Below are positions 16,817-26,182 of a DNA stretch of 64,000 bases, one piece after another. The first letter of the stretch is position 1; each line of letters starts with the position of its first letter. Position numbers and translations under genes: made by a program. Location: assembly GCF_001056295.1 (NCBI RefSeq), contig NZ_JVMD01000007.1:1-64000 (forward strand), given 5' to 3'. The notes below the pieces were generated by a model. The model ran no database searches. It was given only the letters and a program-made list of their open reading frames with translations, and had not been told where the DNA came from. The stretch comes from Corynebacterium halotolerans. GTDB lineage: Bacteria > Actinomycetota > Actinomycetes > Mycobacteriales > Mycobacteriaceae.

Positions 16817-17869
16817 ATGATTCCGGAACCGGACCTCGAGTTCGTCGAGGACACGTGGTTCCCCGCCCTGACCCCGCTGCACGACCATTGGTTCCGCGTG
16901 GAATTGCACGGCGGGGAGCGCATCCCCGCCGACGGCCCCACGATGATCGTGGCCAACCATTCGGGCAACCTGCCCGTCGACGCGCTGATGGCCCAGCTGT
17001 CGCTGCACCGCGCGTCGGGGCGGCTGATGCGACTGCTGGCCGGTGACGTGGCGTTCTCCCTGCCCATCGTGTCCGAGCTGGCCACGATGGTGGGCGCGGT
17101 GCGCGCCAGCCGCGACGCCGCCGGCGACCTGCTGCGCGCCGGAGAGATGGTCGGCGTGTTCCCCGAGGGCTACCGCGGCCTGGGCAAGCCGTACACCGAG
17201 CGGTACCAGCTGCAGGCGTTTGGCCGCGGCGGATTCGCGGCGACGGCGCTGCGCCACGGGGCGACGATCGTGCCCGTGGCCATCACCGGCGCGGAGGAGA
17301 TCTACCCGCAGCTGGGCGCGGTGTTCCGCGGGTCGGCGCTGCTGGGCGCCGAGGGCATGAAGACGTCCAACATCGGCCGCGCCGAGGGCGCCGCGCCCGT
17401 GGACGAGGCCCTGGAGTCCCTGGTCCTGGGCGTGGCCGACGTGCTCGCGGAGGGCGCGTCGACGCCGCTGAAGGACCTGCCGGCCTGGCTGGTCGGCGCG
17501 GAGGGCGCCGCCGAACGGAAGGTGTTGCTGGAGCTGGTGCGCGACGTGGTGCTGTCCGTCGCCCGCGGCCTGGGCATCCCCTACATCCCGACGACGCCGA
17601 TCTTCCCGTGGCTCGGCGTGGCGGGCGCGGTGCCGTTGCCGTCGAAGTGGCGGATCGACGTCCTCGACCCCATCGATCCCCGCGACTGGGCCGAGGGCTA
17701 CCGCGGCGGGTTCATGGAGGACCCCGCGCCGGGGGGCGGCGGCGTGCCCGGCCCCGTTGCGCTTCACGACGACCCGGTGTCTGTGCTGGGTCTGTCCGGC
17801 GAGGTCAAGGGGCGCATCCAGTCCACGCTGCTGAAGAACCTGCGGGACCGCAGGAGCGCGTTTTACTAG
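16817..17869 (+). CDS. PlsC-like lysophospholipid acyltransferase
   Basis: 350 residues of the PlsC/LPLAT family, which acylates glycerophospholipids or related acceptors at the membrane face. Catalytic motif I appears as NHSGNLPVD (standard spacing is HX4D, and the His-Asp pair is kept) and motif III as FPEGYRG; MGAV and IVPVAITG complete the family pattern. It follows bS22 as Rv0502 does, but the NAD-dependent epimerase (Rv0501-like) found between them elsewhere is missing. ATG 16817 is 7 nt after TATCGT (16804-16809), so probably leaderless. Confidence 0.9.
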   Translation: MIPEPDLEFVEDTWFPALTPLHDHWFRVELHGGERIPADGPTMIVANHSGNLPVDALMAQLSLHRASGRLMRLLAGDVAFSLPIVSELATMVGAVRASRDAAGDLLRAGEMVGVFPEGYRGLGKPYTERYQLQAFGRGGFAATALRHGATIVPVAITGAEEIYPQLGAVFRGSALLGAEGMKTSNIGRAEGAAPVDEALESLVLGVADVLAEGASTPLKDLPAWLVGAEGAAERKVLLELVRDVVLSVARGLGIPYIPTTPIFPWLGVAGAVPLPSKWRIDVLDPIDPRDWAEGYRGGFMEDPAPGGGGVPGPVALHDDPVSVLGLSGEVKGRIQSTLLKNLRDRRSAFY

Positions 17870-17960
17870 CGCGTTTTACTGAGGGGGTGGGCGCAGACTG
17901 CCGCTGATCCGGACGCCGGCCGGTTGCCGTGCCGCCGCCCGCCTACCGAGTGGCCTTTGC

Positions 17961-19031
17961 CTACCGGCCGCGCGACCGCAGACCGTTCCAGGCCAGGTAC
18001 CCGCCGGCCGCCGTCGCGCCGACGCCGGAGGCGAGCCCGCCCCACCGGGCGGCGGTGAACATGGTGTGGCGCAGCTTCCGGTAATCGCGGATCGACCAGC
18101 CGCGCTCCTCCGCGATGCGGCGCAGCCGCCGGTCGGGATTGACGGCGACGGCCGACCCCACCATCGACAACATGGGCACGTCGTTGGCGGAGTCCGAGTA
18201 TGCGGTGCAGCGGGACAGGTCGAGGCCCGAGGACGCGGACAGCGCCGCGACGGCGTGCTTCTTGCCCGGGCCGTGGAGGATGTCGCCGACCAGGCGGCCG
18301 GTGAACGCGCCGCCCTCGACCTCGGCGACGGTGCCCAGGGCGCCGGTGAGCCCCAGCCGCTTCGCGATGACCTGCGCCAGCTGCACCGGCGCGGCGGTCA
18401 CCAGCCAGACCTCCTGACCCGCCTGCAGGTGCAGGTTCGCCAGCTCGCGGGTGCCCGCGTAGACGCGGTCGCCGATGATCTCGTCGAAGATCTCCTCGGC
18501 CATGGCCACGGTCTCGTCGACGTCGTGGCCCTTGATGAAGGCCAGCGCCTGCTCGCGCGTGTCCGCGATGTCCACGGCGTCCTCGGAACCGGACACCCGG
18601 AACTTGATCTGCTTCCACAGCATCCCGGCCAGTTCGCGGTAGTCGAAGAAGCCGCGGCGGGCCAGGCCCGCGCCGAAAAGGAAGATCGACGCACCCTGGA
18701 CAAGCGTGTTGTCGACGTCGAAGAAGGCCGCGGCGCCATTGTCCTGGGGGATGTCCGGATGCGGGTCCGAGAGCCGTTCCCGCCCGCCCGCGGATTCCGC
18801 GGCGCCGTGGACGGACCGGTAGCCGACCAGCAGTTCGTCGGAGCCGATGCCGTAGACCTCGCTCATCGCGGTCAGCGCCGCGGCCTCGCCGGCGGCCCGC
18901 TGCGATTCCGGGTCGAGGGGTTGCAGCGCCACGGTTTCGAGGAAGTGGCGCACGTTGCCGTGGGACGGCAGCAGTTCCGACAGGATGTCGCCCGGGAGCA
19001 GGGACGGCAGGTCGGATCCTGGACTTGGCAC
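17961..19031 (-). CDS. HAD-IB family phosphatase, SerB1-like
   Basis: 356-residue HAD hydrolase of the subfamily that includes phosphoserine phosphatase. The nucleophile motif is [11 protein letters not shown] (residues about 102-112), followed by a motif II region TAAPVQLAQ and motif [12 protein letters not shown]. The first 95 residues are an extension without clear domain; the C-terminus has a possible short membrane anchor ([17 protein letters not shown]). The GTG start at 19031 has an AGGAA element 7 nt upstream. Homologues near hemA are called SerB1, but the substrate is not established; it might act on a lipid-linked phosphate. Confidence 0.85.
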   Translation of the reverse strand: MPSPGSDLPSLLPGDILSELLPSHGNVRHFLETVALQPLDPESQRAAGEAAALTAMSEVYGIGSDELLVGYRSVHGAAESAGGRERLSDPHPDIPQDNGAAAFFDVDNTLVQGASIFLFGAGLARRGFFDYRELAGMLWKQIKFRVSGSEDAVDIADTREQALAFIKGHDVDETVAMAEEIFDEIIGDRVYAGTRELANLHLQAGQEVWLVTAAPVQLAQVIAKRLGLTGALGTVAEVEGGAFTGRLVGDILHGPGKKHAVAALSASSGLDLSRCTAYSDSANDVPMLSMVGSAVAVNPDRRLRRIAEERGWSIRDYRKLRHTMFTAARWGGLASGVGATAAGGYLAWNGLRSRGR

Positions 19032-19218
19032 TGGGGGTTCCTAAGCTTTTGCGGGGTGGCCGCGATTGTTGCGGGGATGGCCGCCGGTGGGCGGCCCACG
19101 GGCCGGACGCCGGTGGGGTTCATCGTATGCTTCCACCGATCACTCCGCCGGGGAGGCCCCGGCGGCGGGCGGCGGAGCTCGGCCGGCCGCCCGCGCACGC
19201 AACGAAAGGGGCGCCGAC

Positions 19219-19455
19219 ATGTCCGTCGTCACTCTCATGACCCGCGCCACCTGTGGCTCCTGCGCCCGGGTCGAAGCCCAGATCCGCCCCATCGCCGAAC
19301 GCTTCGGCGCGGAGGTGGAGATCGTCGACGTCGACGCCGGCGACGGGGCCGATGCCGTCGAGTTCGGCGACCGCGTGCCGGTGGTGCTCGTCGACGGCGA
19401 GGAAATCGCCTGCTGGGAGATCGACGACGAGGATCTGATCGACGCGCTGCGGTGA
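19219..19455 (+). CDS. Glutaredoxin-like thiol protein (DUF836-type)
   Basis: 78 residues with a thioredoxin fold: strand VVTLMTRATC, redox motif CGSC at residues 11-14, and the cis-proline in DRVPVVLVDGEEI. This matches the small glutaredoxin-like protein that precedes hemA in mycobacteria (Rv0508). It probably reduces disulfides in the cytosol, possibly linked to mycothiol. A GAAAGGGG element lies about 9 nt before the ATG. The next gene in the same direction is more than 140 nt away. Confidence 0.88.
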   Translation: MSVVTLMTRATCGSCARVEAQIRPIAERFGAEVEIVDVDAGDGADAVEFGDRVPVVLVDGEEIACWEIDDEDLIDALR

Positions 19456-19579
19456 AACTCCCGCGATGGGGGTGGGGGCATCGGGGCCCGTGCCCCCGAA
19501 ACGGCGGTGAATAGGAATCGCGCATCGGGCCCATCGGGGCGCGATGGGGGATGGGCGCGTTTGTGGAATATCCCCGCCA

Positions 19580-19599
19580 CGGTCTACCGTTGGTGAAAA
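19580..19599 (+). promoter_or_regulatory. Probable hemA promoter with inverted repeat
   Basis: ACGGTCTACCGT (19580-19591) is an inverted repeat (5-2-5) whose right half forms a TACCGT -10 box; the next ATG is 8 nt downstream. The same 12-mer, inverted, covers the promoter of the Rv0495c-like gene at 12300-12311. The gap 19456-19833 holds this promoter and the leader described next. Confidence 0.45.
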
Positions 19600-19820
19600 T
19601 GAGCCCACGGCATGGGCGGGCGCACAACGCCTGTCATGAGCCTAGGGCACGGTGGATCTGGCATCCGCACCGGGGTCGGCGCTTGGCGCCGTCGCCCCGG
19701 TTCGCGCCGTTTTCACCTCGATCCAGATCCGCGAAGCGAAGGCGCCGAACCCCGTGTGCGCCACGCGGAAGTCGAGATCCGGCCGCCGATGCGGACGCCG
19801 GATGGAGGAGGAACGGATAG
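19600..19820 (+). CDS. Possible leaderless leader ORF before hemA
   Basis: 73 codons beginning at an ATG 8 nt after a TACCGT box and stopping 13 nt before the hemA GTG. The product would be rich in Arg, Pro and His and resembles nothing I know. Its composition could be that of non-coding GC-rich DNA, so only its placement argues for it: translation ending just before hemA could control entry to the hemA start. Confidence 0.25.
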
Positions 19821-19833
19821 CGGTGGTTATGCC

Positions 19834-21249
19834 GTGAGTGTGCTGCTCGTGGGAATGTCGCACCGATCCGCGCCGGTGTCGTTGCTGGAGCGGGTGTCCG
19901 TGGCCGACGCGGACCAGCCCAAGACCCTCGCCCGCCTTCTCTCGGAGGACGCGGTGTCCGAGGCCATGCTGGTCTCCACCTGCAACCGGGTCGAGTACTA
20001 CGTCGCGGCCCGGGGATTCCACGCCGGCCTGTCGGCGGTCGTGCGCGAGATCGTGGACCGCTCCGGCGTCGACGTCGACGACCTGACGCCGCACCTGTAC
20101 GTCCGCTACGCCGAGGGCGCCGCCGAGCACATGCTGTCGGTGGCCTCCGGGCTGGATTCGATGGTGCTCGGCGAGCAGCAGATCATCGGCCAGCTCCGCG
20201 CCGCCTACCAGGACGCCGACGAATGCGGCGCGGTGGGCCGCACCCTCCACGACCTCGCGCAGCGCGCGCTGCACACCGGCAAGCGCGTGCATTCGGAGAC
20301 CGGCATCGACGAAGCCGGCGCCTCCATGGTCTCCGTCGCGGTCGACGAGGCCATCCGCGCCATCAACCCCGACTACCAGCCCGGCGACGCCGACGGGCTG
20401 GCCGGCCGCCACGCGCTGATCCTCGGCGCGGGCGCCATGAGCTCCCTGGCCGCCACGCACCTGGGCCGGGCGGGCGTCTCGCACATCACCGTCGCCAACC
20501 GCACGGTCGACCGCGCCGAGACCCTCGCCGACCATTCCATCGAGGCCGGCATCCCGGCCCGCGGCATCCCCCTCGAGGACTACCGCGACGTGCTGGCCGA
20601 CGTCGACATCCTGGTCACCGCCACCGGCGCCATGAGCCCCGTCGTCCTCGCCGACGACGTGCGCGACGTCGGCCCGCTGGCCATCGCCGACCTGTCCATG
20701 CCGCGCGACGTCGAGGAGGGAGTCGGCGAACTGCAGGGCATCGCGCTGTTCGACATCGAGCACCTGCAGATGACCTCCACCCGCGAGCTGGGCCGCGACG
20801 ACGAGGACGCCGCCCGCGCCATCGTCGACGAGGAACTGGAGGGCTACCTGCAGGCGCAGCGCGCCCTCGAAGTCGCGCCGACGGTGAAGGCCCTGCGCGA
20901 GAAGGCCGCCGAGGTCGTCTCCGCCGAACTGCTGCGCCTGGAGGCCAAGACCCCGGGACTGTCCGACCGCGAGCGCCAGGAGGTCGGACGGACCGTGCGC
21001 CGGGTCGTCGACAAGCTGCTGCACGTGCCGACGATCCAGGTGAAGAAGCTGTCCGGCGAACCCGGCGGCACGTCCTACGCCCAGGCCCTGCAGCGCCTGT
21101 TCGACCTTCCGCTGTCCACGCCCCAGGCGCTGTACGCGGACACCGACATCCCCGCCGACCTGATGGTCGGCAACCGCATGGGCCGCATGGGCGGCACCGC
21201 GGACATCGACGGCATCATGCGACCCGGAACCGGAGGAAACCGTGGCTGA
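19834..21249 (+). CDS. hemA: Glutamyl-tRNA reductase
   Basis: First step of the C5 heme pathway: reduces glutamyl-tRNA to glutamate-1-semialdehyde with NADPH. The 471-residue product has the catalytic Cys50 in STCNRVEYY, the GLDSMVLGEQQIIGQ signature, the NADPH-binding GAGAMSSLAATHL and the C-terminal dimerisation region. The GTG at 19834 is the family start; a GGAGGAGGAA tract 20 nt upstream is rather far for a Shine-Dalgarno, so initiation may depend on the leader. hemC overlaps the end by 8 nt, so hemA-hemC are coupled. Confidence 0.96.
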   Translation: MSVLLVGMSHRSAPVSLLERVSVADADQPKTLARLLSEDAVSEAMLVSTCNRVEYYVAARGFHAGLSAVVREIVDRSGVDVDDLTPHLYVRYAEGAAEHMLSVASGLDSMVLGEQQIIGQLRAAYQDADECGAVGRTLHDLAQRALHTGKRVHSETGIDEAGASMVSVAVDEAIRAINPDYQPGDADGLAGRHALILGAGAMSSLAATHLGRAGVSHITVANRTVDRAETLADHSIEAGIPARGIPLEDYRDVLADVDILVTATGAMSPVVLADDVRDVGPLAIADLSMPRDVEEGVGELQGIALFDIEHLQMTSTRELGRDDEDAARAIVDEELEGYLQAQRALEVAPTVKALREKAAEVVSAELLRLEAKTPGLSDRERQEVGRTVRRVVDKLLHVPTIQVKKLSGEPGGTSYAQALQRLFDLPLSTPQALYADTDIPADLMVGNRMGRMGGTADIDGIMRPGTGGNRG

Positions 21250-22225
21250 CAACGACATCCAGGGCACCGACACCCAGGGCGCCGATTCGACCGACGGCGT
21301 GGCCGGGGACGACCGGCCCGTCATCCGCATCGGCACCCGCGGTTCCGAGCTGGCCACCACGCAGGCCGGCCACGTGCGCGACGCGCTGATCCGCATGGGC
21401 CACGACGCCGAGCTGGTGATCGTGAAGACCGAGGGCGACGCCAACCGGCACGACCCCGTGGAGAAGATCGGCATCGGCGTGTTCACCCAGGCCCTGCGCC
21501 ACGCGCTGCGCGAGGACGTCTGCGACATCGCCGTGCACTCCTTCAAGGACCTGCCGACCGCGCCGGAGGAGGACCTGATCATCGCCGCCGTGCCGGAGCG
21601 CGTCGACCCGCGCGAGGTGCTCGTCTCCCGCGGCAACGTGCCGCTGGCCGAGCTCCCGGAGGGCGCCAAGGTGGGCACCTCCGCGCCGCGCCGCGTCTCC
21701 CAGCTGCGCTCCGTGCGGCCCGACCTGGACATCCGCCCGCTGCGCGGCAACATCGAGACCCGCATGGGCCGCGTCGACGACGACCTCGACGCGGTGGTGC
21801 TGGCCCGCGCCGGCCTGGACCGCACCGGCCGGCTCGACCGCGCCGCCGAGTCGCTCGACGTCGACGTGCTCATGCCCGCGCCCGCCCAGGGAGCCCTGGC
21901 CGTCGAATGCCGCGCCGCGGACAAGCGCCTGGCGCTGATCCTCGGCCGCCTGGACGACGCCGAGTCGCACGCCCGCGCCCGCGCCGAGCGGATGATCCTG
22001 TCCGAGCTGCAGGCCGGCTGCACCGCCCCCGTCGCCGCGCACGCGGTGATCACCGAGGACGGGCAGCTGGAGCTGACCGCCGGCGTATTCGCCCTCGACG
22101 GCTCCCGCCGGCTGATCGAATCCGGCGTCGGCGCCCCGGAGGACGCCGAGGAGATCGGCCGCTCCGTCGCCGCGCACCTGCTGGAGCAGGGGGCCCACGA
22201 CGTCATGGGGGACACCCTGCGTTGA
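21242..22225 (+). CDS. hemC: Hydroxymethylbilane synthase
   Basis: Condenses four porphobilinogens to hydroxymethylbilane. 327 residues with RIGTRGSELATTQA near the N-terminus, the HSFKDLPT loop with the catalytic aspartate, TSAPRRVSQL and PLRGNIETR, and Cys260 (LQAGCTAP) that attaches the dipyrromethane cofactor. It begins inside hemA (GTG 21242) and has about 25 extra acidic residues before the family start. hemD follows after 109 nt. Confidence 0.96.
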   Translation: MADNDIQGTDTQGADSTDGVAGDDRPVIRIGTRGSELATTQAGHVRDALIRMGHDAELVIVKTEGDANRHDPVEKIGIGVFTQALRHALREDVCDIAVHSFKDLPTAPEEDLIIAAVPERVDPREVLVSRGNVPLAELPEGAKVGTSAPRRVSQLRSVRPDLDIRPLRGNIETRMGRVDDDLDAVVLARAGLDRTGRLDRAAESLDVDVLMPAPAQGALAVECRAADKRLALILGRLDDAESHARARAERMILSELQAGCTAPVAAHAVITEDGQLELTAGVFALDGSRRLIESGVGAPEDAEEIGRSVAAHLLEQGAHDVMGDTLR

Positions 22226-22334
22226 CCCCCGGGGCGCCGGGCGCGAACCCGCGCCGCCCCGCGGGCCCGGCCCGCCCCACCCGAACCCGCACAACCCGCC
22301 ACGAACAACCGAGAAGAAAAGCAACGCCACCACG

Positions 22335-24068
22335 ATGAGCACCCCCCGCACGACGCCCGCCGGACGCATCCTGTTCGTCGGCGCAGGCCCGGGCAACCCG
22401 GATCTGCTGACGCTGCGCGCCCGCGAAGTCCTCGCCGGCACTTCCGTCGCCTACGTCGACCCGGACGTGATGCCGGGCGTACGCGAACTCGTCGCCGCTG
22501 ATCTCCCGGTGCCCGAGGACGTCCTCCGCGAGGCCGAGGAAGCCTACGAGCGCCTGTGCGCAGATGCGAAGGCGTCGGGCTCGCGCCGCAAGCCGCCGCG
22601 CCCCGCGCCGCCGACGGCCGCCAACATCCGCGAGCCCGTGGGCGACCCCACGGAGATGAGCCGCGCGCTCGTCGCCGAGGCCCGCCGGGGCCACGACGTC
22701 GTCCGCCTGGTCGCGGGCAACCCCCTGACCAGCGACGCCATCCTGGCGGAGATCAACGCCGTGTCGCGCAACAACATCGAGTTCCAGATCGTGCCCGGCA
22801 TGTCCGTGCCGTCGACGGTCCCCGCCTTCGCGGGCATCGCGCTGGGCTCGACGTACACCGAAACCGACCTCGGCCGCGCCGACGTGGACTGGGACGAGCT
22901 GGCCGCCGCGCCGCAGCCGCTGGTGCTGCAGGCGGTGGAGGACGACCTGTCGGCCATCGCCGGCGAGCTGTCCGCCCGCGGCCTGCCGGATTCGATGCCG
23001 ACGTCCGTCACCGTCCACGGCACGACGCGCCTGCAGCGCACCTACGACGTCACGCTGGGCACGCTGGCGCAGCTGTCGGGCGATCTGTCGGGTCCCCTGG
23101 TGGTCACGCTGGGCAAGGGCGTCGACAAGCGCTCCAAGTACAGCTGGTGGGAGAACCGTGCGCTGTACGGCTGGAACGTGCTGGTGCCGCGCGCGAAGGG
23201 CCAGGCCGGCCCGATGCGCACGCGCCTGGCCGCCCACGGCGCGATCCCGATCGAGGTGCCCACCATCTCCATCGAGCCGCCGCGCAGCCCCGCCCAGATG
23301 GAGCGCGCGGTCAAGGGCCTGGTCGACGGCCGCTACCAGTGGGTGGTGTTCACGTCCGTCAACGCGGTCAACGCGGTGTGGGACAAGTTCGTCGAGTTCG
23401 GCCTGGACGCGCGGTCGTTCGCGGGCGTGCGCATCGCCGCAGTCGGGCACAAGACCGCGGAGGCGATCCGCGAGCTGGGCATCACCCCGGAGCTTCTTCC
23501 CGACGAGGCCCGCCAGAACGCCGCCGGCGTCGTGGAGGTGTTCCCCGAGTTCATCGAGGGCATGGACCCGGTCAACCGGGTGCTGCTGCCGCGGGCGGAC
23601 ATCGGCACGGACGTCCTGGTCGACGGCCTGATGGACCTGGGCTGGGAGGTCGACGACGTCACGGCCTACCGCACGGTGCGCGCCGCCCCGCCGAGCGCCG
23701 AGATCCGCGACATGATCAAGACCGGCGGTTTCGACGCCGTGTGCTTCACGTCCGGTTCGACGGTGAAGAACCTGGTCGGCATCGCCGGCAAGCCGCACGC
23801 GCGCACGATCATCGCCTGCATCGGCCCGATGGCCGCGGCGACCGCCCGCGAGTACGGCCTGCGCGTCGACGTCATGCCCGAGCGCGCCGGCATCACCGAC
23901 CTGGTGGATGCCCTGGCCGAGCACGTCGCGCACCTGCGCGCCGCCGGCCAGCTGCCGCCGCCGCGCAAGAAGCGCCGCAAGCGCGCCTCCGAGGGCAAGG
24001 CCGCGAGGGCCGCGGCGGAGTCGCTTGCCGACGGCCCGGCGAAGAACTCCGAGACGGCCGGGGAGTAG
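22335..24068 (+). CDS. hemD: Fused uroporphyrinogen-III methyltransferase-like / synthase
   Basis: 577 residues in two domains. Residues about 10-255 resemble the SAM-dependent CobA methyltransferase (VGAGPGNPDLLTLRA), and residues about 270-535 are the HemD uroporphyrinogen-III synthase (VLVPRAKGQAG, VVFTSVNAVNA, CFTSGSTVKN), which closes the tetrapyrrole ring. The methyltransferase motif expected as GDPFVFGRGG reads AGNPLTSDAIL here, so the N-terminal half may not bind substrate or cofactor normally. A basic C-terminal tail follows. It belongs to the hemA-hemC-hemD transcript. Confidence 0.93.
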   Translation: MSTPRTTPAGRILFVGAGPGNPDLLTLRAREVLAGTSVAYVDPDVMPGVRELVAADLPVPEDVLREAEEAYERLCADAKASGSRRKPPRPAPPTAANIREPVGDPTEMSRALVAEARRGHDVVRLVAGNPLTSDAILAEINAVSRNNIEFQIVPGMSVPSTVPAFAGIALGSTYTETDLGRADVDWDELAAAPQPLVLQAVEDDLSAIAGELSARGLPDSMPTSVTVHGTTRLQRTYDVTLGTLAQLSGDLSGPLVVTLGKGVDKRSKYSWWENRALYGWNVLVPRAKGQAGPMRTRLAAHGAIPIEVPTISIEPPRSPAQMERAVKGLVDGRYQWVVFTSVNAVNAVWDKFVEFGLDARSFAGVRIAAVGHKTAEAIRELGITPELLPDEARQNAAGVVEVFPEFIEGMDPVNRVLLPRADIGTDVLVDGLMDLGWEVDDVTAYRTVRAAPPSAEIRDMIKTGGFDAVCFTSGSTVKNLVGIAGKPHARTIIACIGPMAAATAREYGLRVDVMPERAGITDLVDALAEHVAHLRAAGQLPPPRKKRRKRASEGKAARAAAESLADGPAKNSETAGE

Positions 24069-24184
24069 GCGGGGCCGGGCCGGGGAGGGGCGCCTCCGGC
24101 GCGGGCGAGGCGCGCATCGCGTGCCCCCGCGACGGAGCCCGACCCCGGTGCCCGTTTCCCGGCGGGCGACCGTACCCTGGGGGC

Positions 24185-25213
24185 ATGACGGAATCCCGCA
24201 CCCCCTCAGCCGACGTCCCAGCCCCGATCCGCAGGCCGCGCCGCCTGCGCTCTTCCCCCGTGATGCGGCGGATGACGGCGGAGACGTCGCTGACTGTCGA
24301 TGATCTGATCCTGCCCATGTTCGTGGCCGACGGCCTGGACGAGCCCCGCCCGATCTCGTCGCTGCCCGGCGTTTCGCAGCACACGGAGGACTCGCTGGTC
24401 CGCGCGGTCGAGGAGGCCGCGGAGCTGGGGATCCCCAGCGTCGACCTGTTCGGCGTGCCGCTGGATTCGGACAAGGACGGCGAGGGCGCGTGCTCGTGGC
24501 GGGAGGACGGCGTGCTCAACCGGGCGCTGGCCCGCCTGCGCCGCGAGTTCGGCGACGACGTGCTGATCATGGCCGACACCTGCCTGGACGAGTTCACCGA
24601 TCACGGGCACTGCGGCGTGCTGCGCCGCGACCGGTGGGGCCGCACGATCGTCGACAACGACGCGACGCTGGCCAACTACGCCCGCATGGCCGTGGCGCAG
24701 GCCGACGCCGGCGCCCACATCGTGTCTCCGTCCGGGATGATGGACGGCCAGATCGAGGCCATCCGCGCAGCGCTGGACGCCGCGGGCCACGTGGAGGTGG
24801 CCATCATGGCGTACTCGGCGAAGTACGCGTCGGCGTTCTACGGGCCGTTCCGCGAGGCCGTCGGCAGCTCGCTGGAGGGTGACCGCCGCACGTACCAGCA
24901 GGACCCGGCGAACCGCCGCGAGAGCCTGCTGGAGGTCGAGCTCGACATCGCCGAGGGCGCCGACTTCGTCATGGTCAAGCCCGCGATGGCGTACCTGGAC
25001 ATCGTCCGCGAGGTCGCCGACATGTCGCCGGTGCCGGTCGCCGCGTACCAGGTGTCGGGCGAATACGCGATGATCCACGCGGCCGCCGCCAACGGCTGGA
25101 TCGACCTGGAGGGGGCGATGATGGAGTCCGTGCTGGGCATCCACCGCGCCGGCGCGGAGCAGGTGCTCACGTACTTCGCGGTCGACGTCGCCAGGAAGCT
25201 CCGCGGGCGATGA
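24185..25213 (+). CDS. hemB: Delta-aminolevulinic acid dehydratase
   Basis: Condenses two 5-aminolevulinates to porphobilinogen. The 342-residue enzyme has both active-site lysines: Lys213 in YSAKYASAFYGPFR and Lys265 in MVKPAMAYLD. The metal site reads DTCLDEFTDHGHCG, with cysteines at two of the three positions of the zinc type. It has its own leaderless promoter (TACCCT at 24173-24178, 6 nt before ATG 24185) in addition to possible read-through from hemD. The next membrane protein starts within its last codons. Confidence 0.96.
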   Translation: MTESRTPSADVPAPIRRPRRLRSSPVMRRMTAETSLTVDDLILPMFVADGLDEPRPISSLPGVSQHTEDSLVRAVEEAAELGIPSVDLFGVPLDSDKDGEGACSWREDGVLNRALARLRREFGDDVLIMADTCLDEFTDHGHCGVLRRDRWGRTIVDNDATLANYARMAVAQADAGAHIVSPSGMMDGQIEAIRAALDAAGHVEVAIMAYSAKYASAFYGPFREAVGSSLEGDRRTYQQDPANRRESLLEVELDIAEGADFVMVKPAMAYLDIVREVADMSPVPVAAYQVSGEYAMIHAAAANGWIDLEGAMMESVLGIHRAGAEQVLTYFAVDVARKLRGR

Positions 25214-25806
25214 CGGATCGGCCCGAACCCCCGCAGCAGATCGTCGGCGCGTGGCAGGCGTGGCTGGTGACGTGCGTCCTGCAGGTCGCCGGCGCGCTGA
25301 CCACCCTGGCGATCATCTTGCTCGACCCCGGCGCGCTGCTGGAGGTGACGGGTCTCGGGGGCCGGGCCGTCGGCGATTCGCTTCCGGAGCTGTCCGCGGA
25401 CGACAAGATCATGGTGGGGCGGCATATGGCGGTGTACAACATGTTGTTCACCGTCGCCTGCGCGGGAGTCTTCGCCTTCCTGGCGTACCGCATGCGCGCG
25501 GGCGCGAAGTGGGCGCGGTTCATTCTGGTGGCGGGGTCGGCGTTGCTGTTCGCCCGGATGCTCGTCGTGTTCATCGGCGGCCCGGTGGGGCCGTGGGCGA
25601 TGGCCCCGGTTCCCCTGTGGCTCGCCGACGGGGCGCTGGCCATCGCGTCGGCGACCGCGGCGGGCGCGGCGGTGATATTGGCGTCCGGCCGCTGCGCCAT
25701 GGAGTATTTTGGCCTCGGAGGAGACGATTCCGGCGGTGGGCCGGGATCTGCGCCGGGCCGGGGAGCGCGGCGCGGTGGCGGAAAGGATGGCGGGGATGGC
25801 CGCTGA
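25210..25806 (+). CDS. Four-helix membrane protein
   Basis: 198 residues with four hydrophobic segments (about residues 12-38, 76-96, 101-121 and 132-156) and a Gly/Arg-rich tail. No family recognised with certainty; a similar membrane gene pair sits after hemB in related genomes. Its ATG overlaps the hemB stop (ATGA), so it is translationally coupled to heme synthesis. Confidence 0.75.
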   Translation: MTDRPEPPQQIVGAWQAWLVTCVLQVAGALTTLAIILLDPGALLEVTGLGGRAVGDSLPELSADDKIMVGRHMAVYNMLFTVACAGVFAFLAYRMRAGAKWARFILVAGSALLFARMLVVFIGGPVGPWAMAPVPLWLADGALAIASATAAGAAVILASGRCAMEYFGLGGDDSGGGPGSAPGRGARRGGGKDGGDGR

Positions 25807-26182
25807 CGTACGGGCCGGCCGTCCGGCGTGGTTGCCCACGCTGGTCGGCGGGGCGATCGCGCAGGCCGTGGTGGGCATGCTGCTGCTCGCCGGCGACCGC
25901 ACGGGCATCCGCCCGGAGGTGGCGCGCGACGTCGTCATCGTCGGGGTGCTGGGCATCGCCGTGGCGGCCCTCGTCGCCGTGCTCGCCCCGTCCGCGGGAT
26001 CGTCGAAGGTGGTCCGCAGGGTGCTCATCGGCGCCGTCGCGCTGATCACGTTCGCCTCGCTGGCGGGCATCGTGGCCCTGGCCGTGACGCCGTGGACCGC
26101 CGTGCCCGCGGGCGTCATGATCATCGGCCTGGTTCTGCTGTTCGGCGGCATCAAGTCGGCGGAAGGGGGCGCCGGGCGATGA
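25787..26182 (+). CDS. Small membrane protein in the hem operon
   Basis: 131 residues with four hydrophobic segments filling most of the length. The frame opens earlier, with a possible TTG at 25709, but ATG 25787 follows a GGAAAGG element and overlaps the preceding gene by 20 nt; ATG 25796 is also possible. Its stop overlaps the start of the P-ATPase-like gene (ATGA). Function unknown; the tight overlaps tie it to its neighbours. Confidence 0.7.
   Translation: MAGMAADVRAGRPAWLPTLVGGAIAQAVVGMLLLAGDRTGIRPEVARDVVIVGVLGIAVAALVAVLAPSAGSSKVVRRVLIGAVALITFASLAGIVALAVTPWTAVPAGVMIIGLVLLFGGIKSAEGGAGR

Noticed and set aside
25709..25786. TTG 25709 as the start of the second small membrane protein in the hem operon
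   Set aside because: It would overlap the preceding gene by 98 nt and has no Shine-Dalgarno; ATG 25787 has one and a short overlap.
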